DNA of 64,000 bases. Origin: Diplocloster agilis. GTDB taxonomy: Bacteria > Bacillota > Clostridia > Lachnospirales > Lachnospiraceae. Shown one piece after another: positions 24,364 through 32,656 of this stretch; the first letter of the stretch is position 1, and each line of letters starts with the position of its first letter. A program made the translations under genes and the position numbers. The stretch is taken from NCBI RefSeq assembly GCF_019042275.1, contig NZ_JAHQCW010000010.1, positions 1 to 64,000 on the forward strand. The letters run 5' to 3'. Below the pieces are notes generated by a model, which did no database searches, was not told the origin of the DNA, and saw only the letters and a program-made list of their open reading frames with translations.

Positions 24364-25248
24364 ATGAAAAGGAAACATTCATTCTGGTATAAGACAGGTA
24401 CCTTCCTGGGATTTGCCGGGCCGGCGGTCTTTTGTTTTATCATGGTGCTGATGGTACCCTTCGTCTATGGCCTATATCTGACTTTTACCGGGTGGAACGG
24501 GATATCGGCGGATAAGGCCTTCGTAGGCTTTGGAAATTATGTGACCACATTTCAGGATGCGGACTTTTGGCGTTCCGTGCTGCTGACCCTGATCTACTCA
24601 GCCATATCGGTGATCCTGATCAATGTGCTGGCATTTTTGCTGGCGTATCTGGTCACCAGCGGAGTTAAGGGACAGAATTTTTTCAGAGCGGGATTTTTTA
24701 CGCCGAATCTGATCGGCGGACTGATACTGGGTTATATCTGGCAGTTTATTTTTTCCAGGGCGCTGGTATCCGTGGGAACAAAACTGCAGATCGGAATTTT
24801 TTCCACGTCCTGGCTGTCAGATCCGGACAAGGCGCTGTTCGCCCTTATTATCGTCACAGTATGGCAATACTCGGGCTTCATGATGTTAATCTATATCGCG
24901 GGCCTGATGAGCGTACCGAAGGATCTGCTGGAAGCGGCCAGGATCGACGGTTGCCGGCAGTGGCAGTGTACCCGGTTCGTGACCCTGCCTTTGATGGTAT
25001 CCTCCTTTGTGGTATGCCTGTTCCTGTCCATCACCAGATGCTTCATGGCTTATGACCTGAACCTGTCGCTGACGGACGGAGGCCCTTTTAACTCCACGGT
25101 GATGGCCGCCATGCATGTCTATATGAAAGCATTTACAACCAAAGATTACGGCGTAGGCCAGACGGAAGCGGTGATCTTATTTGTCATATGCGTGGCGATT
25201 TCCATAAGCCAGGTGATGATCGGCAAGAAGAAAGAGGTGAGCATGTAA
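24364..25248 (+). CDS. Sugar ABC transporter permease (MalF-type)
   Basis: One of two membrane channel subunits. The 294-residue product has six hydrophobic segments and the ATPase-coupling EAA loop (LLEAARIDGCRQWQ near residue 197). ATG 24364 has AGGTG upstream; an in-frame TTG at 24337 adds nine residues. It is followed two bases later by the second permease. No ATP-binding subunit is encoded in the operon, as is common for CUT1 importers that share an MsmX-type ATPase. Confidence 0.93.
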   Translation: MKRKHSFWYKTGTFLGFAGPAVFCFIMVLMVPFVYGLYLTFTGWNGISADKAFVGFGNYVTTFQDADFWRSVLLTLIYSAISVILINVLAFLLAYLVTSGVKGQNFFRAGFFTPNLIGGLILGYIWQFIFSRALVSVGTKLQIGIFSTSWLSDPDKALFALIIVTVWQYSGFMMLIYIAGLMSVPKDLLEAARIDGCRQWQCTRFVTLPLMVSSFVVCLFLSITRCFMAYDLNLSLTDGGPFNSTVMAAMHVYMKAFTTKDYGVGQTEAVILFVICVAISISQVMIGKKKEVSM

Positions 25249-25249
25249 T

Positions 25250-26092
25250 ATGACAGAGAGAAAAAGAAATTCCGGGATACTGAAAACCTTGCTTCTGTCT
25301 GTGATCCTGCTCCTGTACATTTTCCCGTTCTTCCTGGTGTTGATCAACGCGTTTAAGACCAAGATCGATGTCATTAAGAAGCCGCTGTCACTAATCGGAG
25401 AGCACGGATTCATTTTGAGCAACTTTGTGCAGGCGGTAGAAAAGATGGATTTTTTCAAAGCACTGGGAAATTCCCTGTTCATTACAGGGTGCAGCGTGAT
25501 TTTGATTATTTTTGTATCCGCCATGGCCGCCTATATTTTTGCCAGGACTGACTGGATGGCGGGTAAAATCCTGTTTGCCCTGATGATCGCTTCCATGGCG
25601 ATCCCCTTCCAGGTGCTGATGATTCCGCTGGTTTCGATCTATGGCGGGACCCTGAATATGCTGAATCACAGGACGACGCTTATTTTCATGCATATCGGTT
25701 TCAGTGTGAGCATGGGCATATTCCTGTTTCATGGAGCGATCAAAAGCACAGTGCCGATGGAGCTGGAGGAATCAGCTAACATCGACGGGTGCGGCCGGTA
25801 CAAAACCTTTTTTTTGATCGTGCTGCCCCTGCTAAAACCCATGATCGCTACCCTGGTAATCATCGATGCGCTGAATCTTTGGAATGACTATCTGCTGCCC
25901 AGCCTGGTGCTGGGGAAGAAGGAGCTGTATACCCTGCCGATCGCCGCGCGGGCGTTTTATGGGACGTTCTCCTCAGATCTGGGACTGATGATGGCGGCAC
26001 TGGTTCTGACGATTATTCCGATTCTGGTGTTATATCTGTTCCTGCAGAAGTATATTATCGAGGGTGTGGTCGCCGGGGCGGTGAAGGGTTGA
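25250..26092 (+). CDS. Sugar ABC transporter permease (MalG-type)
   Basis: Partner of the preceding permease. 280 residues, six membrane segments, EAA loop ELEESANIDGCGRYKTF near residue 168, and a MalG-like C-terminus (FLQKYIIEGVVAGAVKG). Starts one base after the previous stop and ends 24 bp before the GH32 gene, so translation is tightly coupled through the operon. Confidence 0.95.
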   Translation: MTERKRNSGILKTLLLSVILLLYIFPFFLVLINAFKTKIDVIKKPLSLIGEHGFILSNFVQAVEKMDFFKALGNSLFITGCSVILIIFVSAMAAYIFARTDWMAGKILFALMIASMAIPFQVLMIPLVSIYGGTLNMLNHRTTLIFMHIGFSVSMGIFLFHGAIKSTVPMELEESANIDGCGRYKTFFLIVLPLLKPMIATLVIIDALNLWNDYLLPSLVLGKKELYTLPIAARAFYGTFSSDLGLMMAALVLTIIPILVLYLFLQKYIIEGVVAGAVKG

Positions 26093-26115
26093 GGAAAGAG
26101 GACGGAGGACAAGTA

Positions 26116-27585
26116 ATGGACAACAAGGACAAGACGGCCGTAGGGAGTTACAGACGTCCGGGAGTTCATTTCAGCCCGCCTTCGGGGTGGGTGAACGATC
26201 CGAACGGACTGATCTATTTTGGGGGATATTATCATCTGTATTACCAATACTATCCGGACGGACTGACTCACGGCGCGATGCATTGGGGACACGCCAGATC
26301 CGTGGATCTGCTCCATTGGGAGTATCTGCCTGTGGCTCTTTATCCGGATGAGCATGGAGAGATATTTTCCGGCAGTATGGTATATGACAGGGAAAATACA
26401 AGTGGTTTTGGAACGGATGGCAACGGCCCGTTGGTGGCTGTGTTTACCCATCATTTGGAACGTGGCGGGACGGTGATTCAGTCTCAGAGCCTGGCCTACA
26501 GCCTGGATGGGGGGAATTCCTTTCTGAAATACGCGGGAAATCCGGTGCTGAATCCGGGCCTGAGAGATTTTCGGGACCCCAAGGTGTTCTTCCATGAGCC
26601 GGAGGGGCGGTGGATCATGGTACTGTCGGCCGGACAGGAGGTGCAGATCTACAGCTCCGTAAACCTAAAGGAATGGGAATACCGGAGCACCTTCCAAAGC
26701 GGGGATCAGGAACCGGGGGAAATCTGGGAGTGCCCGGATCTGTTTCCTATGACCCCGGAGAACGGCGATACAGAGAAAACTTCCGGGCAGGAGCAGGTAT
26801 GGATTTTGACCTTCAGCGTCATAATTCCGGATCGAAAATATTCCTGCGTGAGGTATTTCACCGGAACCTTTAACGGCAGCAGCTTTACATCGAAAACTCC
26901 GGCAGGAGAAAAAAAGATACTGGATCTCGGATATGATTTTTACGCGCCGGTTACCTATGAAAATGTGCAAAGCCGCAGGATTCTCATGGGGTGGCAGAAC
27001 CGGTGGGCCTATGCGGAGAGGCTGCCGGCTGTGAAGTACCGGGGGACCATGTCATTTCCAAGAGAACTGAAACTAATGAGAAGCGGGACAGATTACCGGT
27101 TGGCCCAATATCCGGTGCGGGAACTGCTCGACGCGGCTGCGCCTTATCCGGCGCAAAGAGACGGAGCGGCCGTCCTTTTACCGGGCCAGCCCTGTTACAT
27201 AACGCTGGAACTGCCGCTGCGGGACGAGACGAGAGAATTTTGTTTGACCAATGGGCATAATTGTCTTAAGATCTTAGTAAATACGAACACCAAAGAACTG
27301 GAGATCAATCGGACGTCGGTTTTTCCGGAAGACCTGGGAAAAGAGTGGCTGTGCCGGAAAACTTGTCTGAGGGAAATAAAACACCCGGAATCCCTGCGCC
27401 TGCTTGTGGATACCAACAGCGTGGAATTATTCTGGGGAGAAGGGGAGGCGGTATGCAGTATGCTTTATTATGCAAAAGCCGCTTTCACGAAATTTCTGAC
27501 GGATCATCAGGAGGTGCGGTATGAGCTATACCTGGCAGGCGCAGAAGGGAGAGAAAAGCCGGATGAGAGTATGCAGAAAAAGTAA
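26116..27585 (+). CDS. GH32 beta-fructosidase (sucrose/fructan hydrolase)
   Basis: Retaining beta-fructofuranosidase of family GH32. The 489-residue product has the nucleophile motif WVNDPNG (Asp28), the transition-state stabiliser FRDPKVF near residue 145, and the acid/base WECPDLFP near residue 200, then a C-terminal beta-sandwich. No signal peptide, so it acts in the cytosol on imported sugar. ATG 26116 follows GGAGG; an upstream TTG frame start precedes that site. Sucrose, kestose and inulin fragments are all possible substrates. Confidence 0.95.
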   Translation: MDNKDKTAVGSYRRPGVHFSPPSGWVNDPNGLIYFGGYYHLYYQYYPDGLTHGAMHWGHARSVDLLHWEYLPVALYPDEHGEIFSGSMVYDRENTSGFGTDGNGPLVAVFTHHLERGGTVIQSQSLAYSLDGGNSFLKYAGNPVLNPGLRDFRDPKVFFHEPEGRWIMVLSAGQEVQIYSSVNLKEWEYRSTFQSGDQEPGEIWECPDLFPMTPENGDTEKTSGQEQVWILTFSVIIPDRKYSCVRYFTGTFNGSSFTSKTPAGEKKILDLGYDFYAPVTYENVQSRRILMGWQNRWAYAERLPAVKYRGTMSFPRELKLMRSGTDYRLAQYPVRELLDAAAPYPAQRDGAAVLLPGQPCYITLELPLRDETREFCLTNGHNCLKILVNTNTKELEINRTSVFPEDLGKEWLCRKTCLREIKHPESLRLLVDTNSVELFWGEGEAVCSMLYYAKAAFTKFLTDHQEVRYELYLAGAEGREKPDESMQKK

Positions 27586-27636
27586 CCCGGACAGTAAAAC
27601 CCAAAAGACACCCGGAACAAAGAAGGAGGCGGCAGT

Positions 27637-29088
27637 ATGAAGGGATGCGATTTTATTTTCTATACGCCCGAGGACCAATATCCCGGGATGCCCCACGGTG
27701 AGATGTGCGGAGATATCATGCCGTTTTACTGGGAAGGCAGATATATTTTATTTTTTCTGTACAAGTATTGTATCTATGCGGTGGAGACAGAGGACTTCGT
27801 GCATTACGGGAACTTAAGGCTGGTGCTGCAAAACGGCAGTCCCGATGAGCAGGACTGGCATGCGGCGACAGGCAGTGTATTTCACCACGACGGCACGTTC
27901 TATTTTTATTATACAGGTTTCTGCGAAGGAAACCGGGGCGTTCCGGGAAAATATGAACAGGCGGTCTTAAGGGCGGTCAGCACCGACCTGATCCACTGGA
28001 CGAAAGACCGGGACTATTTCTTCCCGCCGGATACCAGGTTTTATGGGGACCGGCACTGGAGAGATCCTCACGTTTTCTGGAATCCGCAGCTGGAACGCTT
28101 TTGTATGCTGATAACCGCTACGGAAAAGGATGGGGCTGTCTTAAGAGACGGATGTACGGCGGTATACGTCTCCGATGATGTGAAACACTGGGAACACTAT
28201 CAAACGATCTATTCGCCCAGAACATTCCCCACCCACGAATGCCACGACGCTTTTCAGATGGGGGACCGGTGGTATCTGACTTTTTCTAATTATTCCCGCT
28301 GGTGGGAGACCAGATACCGTTCGGCAATGAGTTTCAACGGCCCTTGGGAGATGCCGGATCAGGATGACATGTTCGACGGCAGGGAATTCTACGCGGCCAA
28401 GACAGTGACGGACGGGAAAAAGAGGTATCTGGTGGGATGGCTGTCGATCCGCAAGGACTGCCGGGACGACGGCAGATTTGTGTGGGGAGGAAATGCCTGT
28501 GTCCATGAGCTGGTTCAGCGGGAGGACCAAACGCTGGGGGTACGGATGGTGGAAGCGGTGCGCCGGTCATTCCGCCGGAAGCTGCCTTTGCAGATACATG
28601 GCTATGAAGGAATATGGAACTTAGAGGAACGTTCACAGATGAGTGCGGATACGGATTCAGAACAGCTCACCGGAATATCCGAGGATGGATTTGGCTGGGC
28701 TTCCCTGGGAGAACTGGAAGATCCGTGTCTGTTTGAAGCAACTCTTAGGTGGAAACCGGGAACAAAAGCGGTGGGGCTGATGATCCATGCCAGCGGCGAG
28801 AAGCTGGAACGCTGGTGCCAATTAAGATTAGAGCTGACCCATCAGAAGATCGTCATGGATTATTATAACCGGATCGACGGGGATCAGAGTTATATCGATG
28901 AACGTCCCGTGCGGTTTCGGGACGGCGAGGCCAGAGTGCAGCTGCTGGTTAGCGGTACGATTATGCAGGTGTATGTGGATGATGTGGCGTTAACGACCAG
29001 ATGCTACAGCGTACAGTCCGATCTGATGGGGGTATTTACGGAATACGGTACGGTATCCTGTATACAACCGCGGCTGATGGCCCGTTAA
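27637..29088 (+). CDS. GH32-like five-bladed propeller glycosidase
   Basis: A second, divergent GH32-clan protein (483 residues). The three catalytic acids can be placed at Asp26 (MCGDIMPFYW, in place of NDPNG), Asp143 (WRDPHVF) and Glu200 (THECHDAF). A C-terminal beta-sandwich with VGLMIHAS and MQVYVDDVALT words resembles the GH32 jelly-roll. No signal peptide. The unusual nucleophile context suggests a substrate other than plain sucrose; fructan fragments or a difructose anhydride are options given the GH172 gene next to it. AGGAGG precedes the ATG. Confidence 0.82.
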   Translation: MKGCDFIFYTPEDQYPGMPHGEMCGDIMPFYWEGRYILFFLYKYCIYAVETEDFVHYGNLRLVLQNGSPDEQDWHAATGSVFHHDGTFYFYYTGFCEGNRGVPGKYEQAVLRAVSTDLIHWTKDRDYFFPPDTRFYGDRHWRDPHVFWNPQLERFCMLITATEKDGAVLRDGCTAVYVSDDVKHWEHYQTIYSPRTFPTHECHDAFQMGDRWYLTFSNYSRWWETRYRSAMSFNGPWEMPDQDDMFDGREFYAAKTVTDGKKRYLVGWLSIRKDCRDDGRFVWGGNACVHELVQREDQTLGVRMVEAVRRSFRRKLPLQIHGYEGIWNLEERSQMSADTDSEQLTGISEDGFGWASLGELEDPCLFEATLRWKPGTKAVGLMIHASGEKLERWCQLRLELTHQKIVMDYYNRIDGDQSYIDERPVRFRDGEARVQLLVSGTIMQVYVDDVALTTRCYSVQSDLMGVFTEYGTVSCIQPRLMAR

Positions 29089-29119
29089 GAGATAATGAAA
29101 GAAAAATGGAGGAGACGAG

Positions 29120-30226
29120 ATGTTCGCATCGATCATGGGTATGGAGGGCTTACCCCTCATTCAAAACGCCAGAAGCAGGGCGATAAATGCAGAGAATCCC
29201 AACGGAGAAAAGGGGAAGGGAGGGATGGCGGCCAGTATACTTGGACCGTCCAGAAAGGGTTCCCCCTGTATCCCTTCCATAGCGCCAGGGGAGACAAAGG
29301 TGCTGGCTGAGATGGAAGGGCCCGGAATCATCCGCCATATCTGGATCACGGTGACGGATAAGACCAGCGAACAGAACTGCTTTGTTCTGCGGGATCTGGT
29401 TTTGCGGATGTATTGGGATGACGAGGAGAATCCGTCTGTGGAGAGCCCGCTTGGAGACTTTTTCTGCTGCGGCTTCGCGAAGGCGTATCCCGTGAATTCC
29501 ATGCCGGTGGCGGTAAATCCGACCCGGGGATTTAACTGTTATTTCCCCATGCCCTTTGGGAAAAAGGCGAAAATCACCATCGAAAACCAGAACACGGAGG
29601 CGGTTCCTTCCTTTTTCTACCAGGTGGATTACTGCCTGTGTGACGGGCTGCCGGAGAATACGGGATATTTTCACGCCCAGTGGCGGCGTCAGCGGGTGAC
29701 GGAAAAGCAGAAGGATTATGTGATTCTGGATGGAGTCAAGGGGGCCGGCCAGTATGTGGGGACCTTTATGGCATTGACGACTCTGGAGAGATACTGGTGG
29801 GGAGAAGGGGAAGTGAAATTCTATCTGGATGGGGATCAGGATTACCCGACGATCTGCGGCACCGGGACAGAGGATTATTTCGGCGGAGCCTGGAGTTTTG
29901 CGACGCAGGAAGGCGGGAAGACGGTTGAGCATACCTATTGCACGCCGTTCTTGGGATATCCGTTTTATTCGGCGCTGGATGACAGCGTACACAATGACTA
30001 TCATATGGAGGATTGTCCGCCAATGAGGGGGCTCTACCGGTTCCATATACCGGACCCGGTTTATTTTCAGGAGGATATCAAGGTCACGATGCAGCAGATC
30101 GGATCGTGCCACCGCGGGATATATGAGAGGCAGGATGATGTGGCTACGGTGGCTTACTGGTATCAGCGGGAACCGCATCAGGCTTTTGAAAAGCTGATGG
30201 GAAGAGAGGAGCGGTGGCCGAGGTAG
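29120..30226 (+). CDS. GH172 (DUF2961) family protein, putative alpha-D-fructofuranosidase / difructose anhydride enzyme
   Basis: 368 residues matching the DUF2961 double jelly-roll family, now GH172, whose characterised members act on difructose dianhydride I/alpha-fructofuranosides or on D-arabinan. Visible conserved words: MEGPGIIRHIWIT near residue 70, RMYWDDEENPSVESPLGDFF near 95, GEGEVKFYLDGD near 234, and GTGTEDYFGGAW near 250, which includes likely catalytic glutamates. No signal peptide. Last gene of the operon; the GH32 neighbours favour a fructose-type substrate over arabinan. Palindromic element copy 3 follows 43 bp after the stop. Confidence 0.88.
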   Translation: MFASIMGMEGLPLIQNARSRAINAENPNGEKGKGGMAASILGPSRKGSPCIPSIAPGETKVLAEMEGPGIIRHIWITVTDKTSEQNCFVLRDLVLRMYWDDEENPSVESPLGDFFCCGFAKAYPVNSMPVAVNPTRGFNCYFPMPFGKKAKITIENQNTEAVPSFFYQVDYCLCDGLPENTGYFHAQWRRQRVTEKQKDYVILDGVKGAGQYVGTFMALTTLERYWWGEGEVKFYLDGDQDYPTICGTGTEDYFGGAWSFATQEGGKTVEHTYCTPFLGYPFYSALDDSVHNDYHMEDCPPMRGLYRFHIPDPVYFQEDIKVTMQQIGSCHRGIYERQDDVATVAYWYQREPHQAFEKLMGREERWPR

Positions 30227-30268
30227 GACATATAACTCCTTTCCGGAAAGTTCGCCGAGGGGCTGTCA

Positions 30269-30707
30269 CACTAACTTAGCGTTCTTCCACGGAGCTACGT
30301 ATGCCCGTTTCTTAGGGTTTGGAACCGCCGGCGGTATGCGGGGATGCAGGGGGACGCTACGGGCGGCCGGGTTCTTTTGTATCTCCCTGGGAGTGCGGAG
30401 GGCTTGCGCTGGAATACGCTAAGTGAAATTGGAAAGCCGGGTTCAGGAACCGAGCCTATTCACCAGGAACACGTGATGTGTTCCCGGTTCAGAGGCTCTT
30501 GCCCGTCGGACGTGAAGTCCGCCGGTCATCCTGAACCCGGCTTTCCGATTTCACTAAGCGTATTCACAGCCGCCCTATGCGCCCCCAGGGAGATACAAAA
30601 GAACCCGGCCGCCCGTAGCGTCCCCATGCATCCTCCGCATACCGCCGGTGGTTCCAAGCCCTAAGAAACGGGCATACGTAGCTCCGTGAAAGAACGCTAA
30701 GTGAGTG
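30269..30707 (+). repeat. Palindromic structured-RNA element, copy 3
   Basis: The left arm (30269-30435) pairs with the right arm (30542-30707) around the core at 30436-30541. The arms are homologous to those of copy 2 but longer at the outer end and carry an extra GGATGCAGGG-like insert on the left matched on the right (CATGCATCC). It lies between convergent GH172 and TPR genes. Confidence 0.93.
30436..30541 (+). ncRNA. 106-nt structured core of element copy 3
   Basis: Same length and helices as the copy 2 core. Differences fall in the P3 loop (GTGAT instead of TTGAA) and in the P4-P1 joint (CCGGTCA instead of CCGTGCA). Its first 51 nt equal the portion of copy 1 visible at the window start. 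Transcription is inferred. Confidence 0.7.
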
Positions 30708-30734
30708 CGAAAGCACCTTTCTAAGTATGAAGTA

Positions 30735-32066
30735 TTAAAAAGTTGTTTTATAATTGTGGGCAGCGAGAAACGCTTGAATAATTAAACCTTCATTGGTCCA
30801 TGCGTAATCGCTATTGTAGCTGACGGCATCATCCAGGCTCATGAGCAGATAGTTTTCGTCTACAAATAGATTTTCATAATCTTTGGGAATGAGTTCAAAG
30901 TACCCGATAGCATCCATCCATTTCTTGTTTGTCAATGAATATTGCATTGCGAGTTTTGCACTGCGTCCCATCTGCTGATGACCATCCTTATAGTCCTGGA
31001 TACCTTCGAACAGATCGTATGCTTCCATAAATTCGCCTTGCTCATTGTAATAATTTCCTAATTGGTATACAGATTCATAATAATTTTCCAGGCCGTTCTT
31101 AAGTTTTCCCAGTCCGCCTCTGAGAGAAAAGAAGACTTCGTATGCCTCTTCGAATTTTTTTTCCTTCATCAGCTGCATCGCGTGGCTATAGGTTGCCATG
31201 GACTCACTGTCTTTATAATCTGCAAGGGCGGTAAAACGCAAAGAGGCTTCTTCATAGGCCTCATTATTGAAGAATTGATCCGCTATCCTATATTTCATTT
31301 CCGTAACCTTGTCTGGGCAGTCCTTGTATTGGCCTAGTTCGGTATAAATGGCCATAGCCTCCTGGTAGTCGCCGGACAATTCCAGTGAACCGGCATACAG
31401 ATAATTGGTTTCGCTGATTTTGCTTTTGGCGTCTTTATAATCACCAAGATTTTCATATACCGGAAGGGCCTTAGTATATTCCTTGTTTTCTACATATGCC
31501 GCAGCCTGGTGATATTGAAACTCCGGTATCAGCAGATACTTTGTTATGACAGCAAATGCAGCCAGGCAGGCACAGCCAATCAGCAAACCGGCTAGCAAGC
31601 GCCTCTTATTCTTTGGAGGCTTGGGAGTTTGAATATCCCGGGAATTAGAGTGTATATCATTGCTGTCCGGAGAGGTCTTTGGATCAGGGGCAAGCGGTTC
31701 CTCGCCTTCAAACAGAGTACCGTCGGAAAATTGTACCCTTGTTACCGTAAAAGTAAAATGAGTCAAACGCTGATCCGGCAGGAAGATTGGGGTTTGGAAA
31801 CCAAATATTTGATCTTCCGGCATGCACAGATCTGAATACTGATATGGAAAAGAAAGGATAGAACCTTCCGATTCCGATATGTAACAATCAATTTTTATTG
31901 ACATTGATTGGATCGGGCGGGACTGAATATTGCGGAATTTACATTGCAGGATATTGCGCTGTGCGGCAGAATCAAAAAGCAGAGCCCATTTTTCAAGGGC
32001 TACCGGACAATGTTGCGTCCTCAATGTATGTGGATAGATACGAATCGTCTGGTATCTGGATTCCAT
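30735..32066 (-). CDS. Membrane-anchored TPR protein (paralogue of 19909-21063)
   Basis: Function unknown. 443 residues: N-terminal beta-rich domain with CKFRNIQ and QTPIFLP, a Ser/Asp-rich linker (about 130-155), a KNKRR stop, one membrane segment near 160-182, then a C-terminal array of TPR-like repeats marked by YKDA/YKDS/YKDC/YKDG. Same plan as the paralogue but with more repeats. It follows a small membrane protein gene on the same strand by 75 bp and ends 27 bp from element copy 3. Likely extracytoplasmic scaffold or sensor; nothing shows an enzymatic role. Confidence 0.8.
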   Translation of the reverse strand: MESRYQTIRIYPHTLRTQHCPVALEKWALLFDSAAQRNILQCKFRNIQSRPIQSMSIKIDCYISESEGSILSFPYQYSDLCMPEDQIFGFQTPIFLPDQRLTHFTFTVTRVQFSDGTLFEGEEPLAPDPKTSPDSNDIHSNSRDIQTPKPPKNKRRLLAGLLIGCACLAAFAVITKYLLIPEFQYHQAAAYVENKEYTKALPVYENLGDYKDAKSKISETNYLYAGSLELSGDYQEAMAIYTELGQYKDCPDKVTEMKYRIADQFFNNEAYEEASLRFTALADYKDSESMATYSHAMQLMKEKKFEEAYEVFFSLRGGLGKLKNGLENYYESVYQLGNYYNEQGEFMEAYDLFEGIQDYKDGHQQMGRSAKLAMQYSLTNKKWMDAIGYFELIPKDYENLFVDENYLLMSLDDAVSYNSDYAWTNEGLIIQAFLAAHNYKTTF

Positions 32067-32141
32067 AATAGAGCGTCCTTTCCTTTCGGGTTCTCTGAAC
32101 GATTATAATAATGAAATAAGACATCTAATGAGACATCCAGA

Positions 32142-32468
32142 TTAAAGAGGCGGGAGGGGTTCCTCAGGTACTACCTCTGGCTTCTTTGGCGGAACCGGCT
32201 GTTGAGGATGGTTTCCTCCGTTTTGAGCAACAAAACGTGGAGGATTTTGAGCAGAAGCCATACCGCGCATAATATTCAGATTTTGCTGCAGCAGCTCAAT
32301 GATCTCCGCAAAACCTAAAAACAAGAAACAGGAAATAACACCGGCAATGATACAAGACAATGTGGCAGCTAATTCCGATTGCGTTAACATAATAAATCCG
32401 GATAAACAGCCTAGCCCAAGCGCGGTATAGCCGATAACGGTCAGTGCCAAAGCTTTTTTGTTTTTCAT
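32142..32468 (-). CDS. Small two-helix membrane protein with proline-rich tail
   Basis: Not recognised. 108 residues: two hydrophobic segments (about 8-28 and 33-55) and a hydrophilic Asn/Gln/Pro-rich C-terminus (PPKKPEVVPEEPLPPL). AGGGA precedes the ATG. It is just upstream of and co-oriented with the TPR gene, so the two may be expressed and act together. Confidence 0.65.
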   Translation of the reverse strand: MKNKKALALTVIGYTALGLGCLSGFIMLTQSELAATLSCIIAGVISCFLFLGFAEIIELLQQNLNIMRGMASAQNPPRFVAQNGGNHPQQPVPPKKPEVVPEEPLPPL

Positions 32469-32656
32469 AAAACATTCCCTCCATTTGTCTGATATTGATA
32501 AAAACTACCATTATTTATTCATAATTATAGAACATATGTACAAAATACTCAAGGTAAAACTATTTAATCTGTTAACTATTTATCTTTCCGCACTTTGCGG
32601 CTCGTGAAGGGAATCAAAAGAACCTTGTAATTCTGAAAAATATCTGAAACCTCCTT

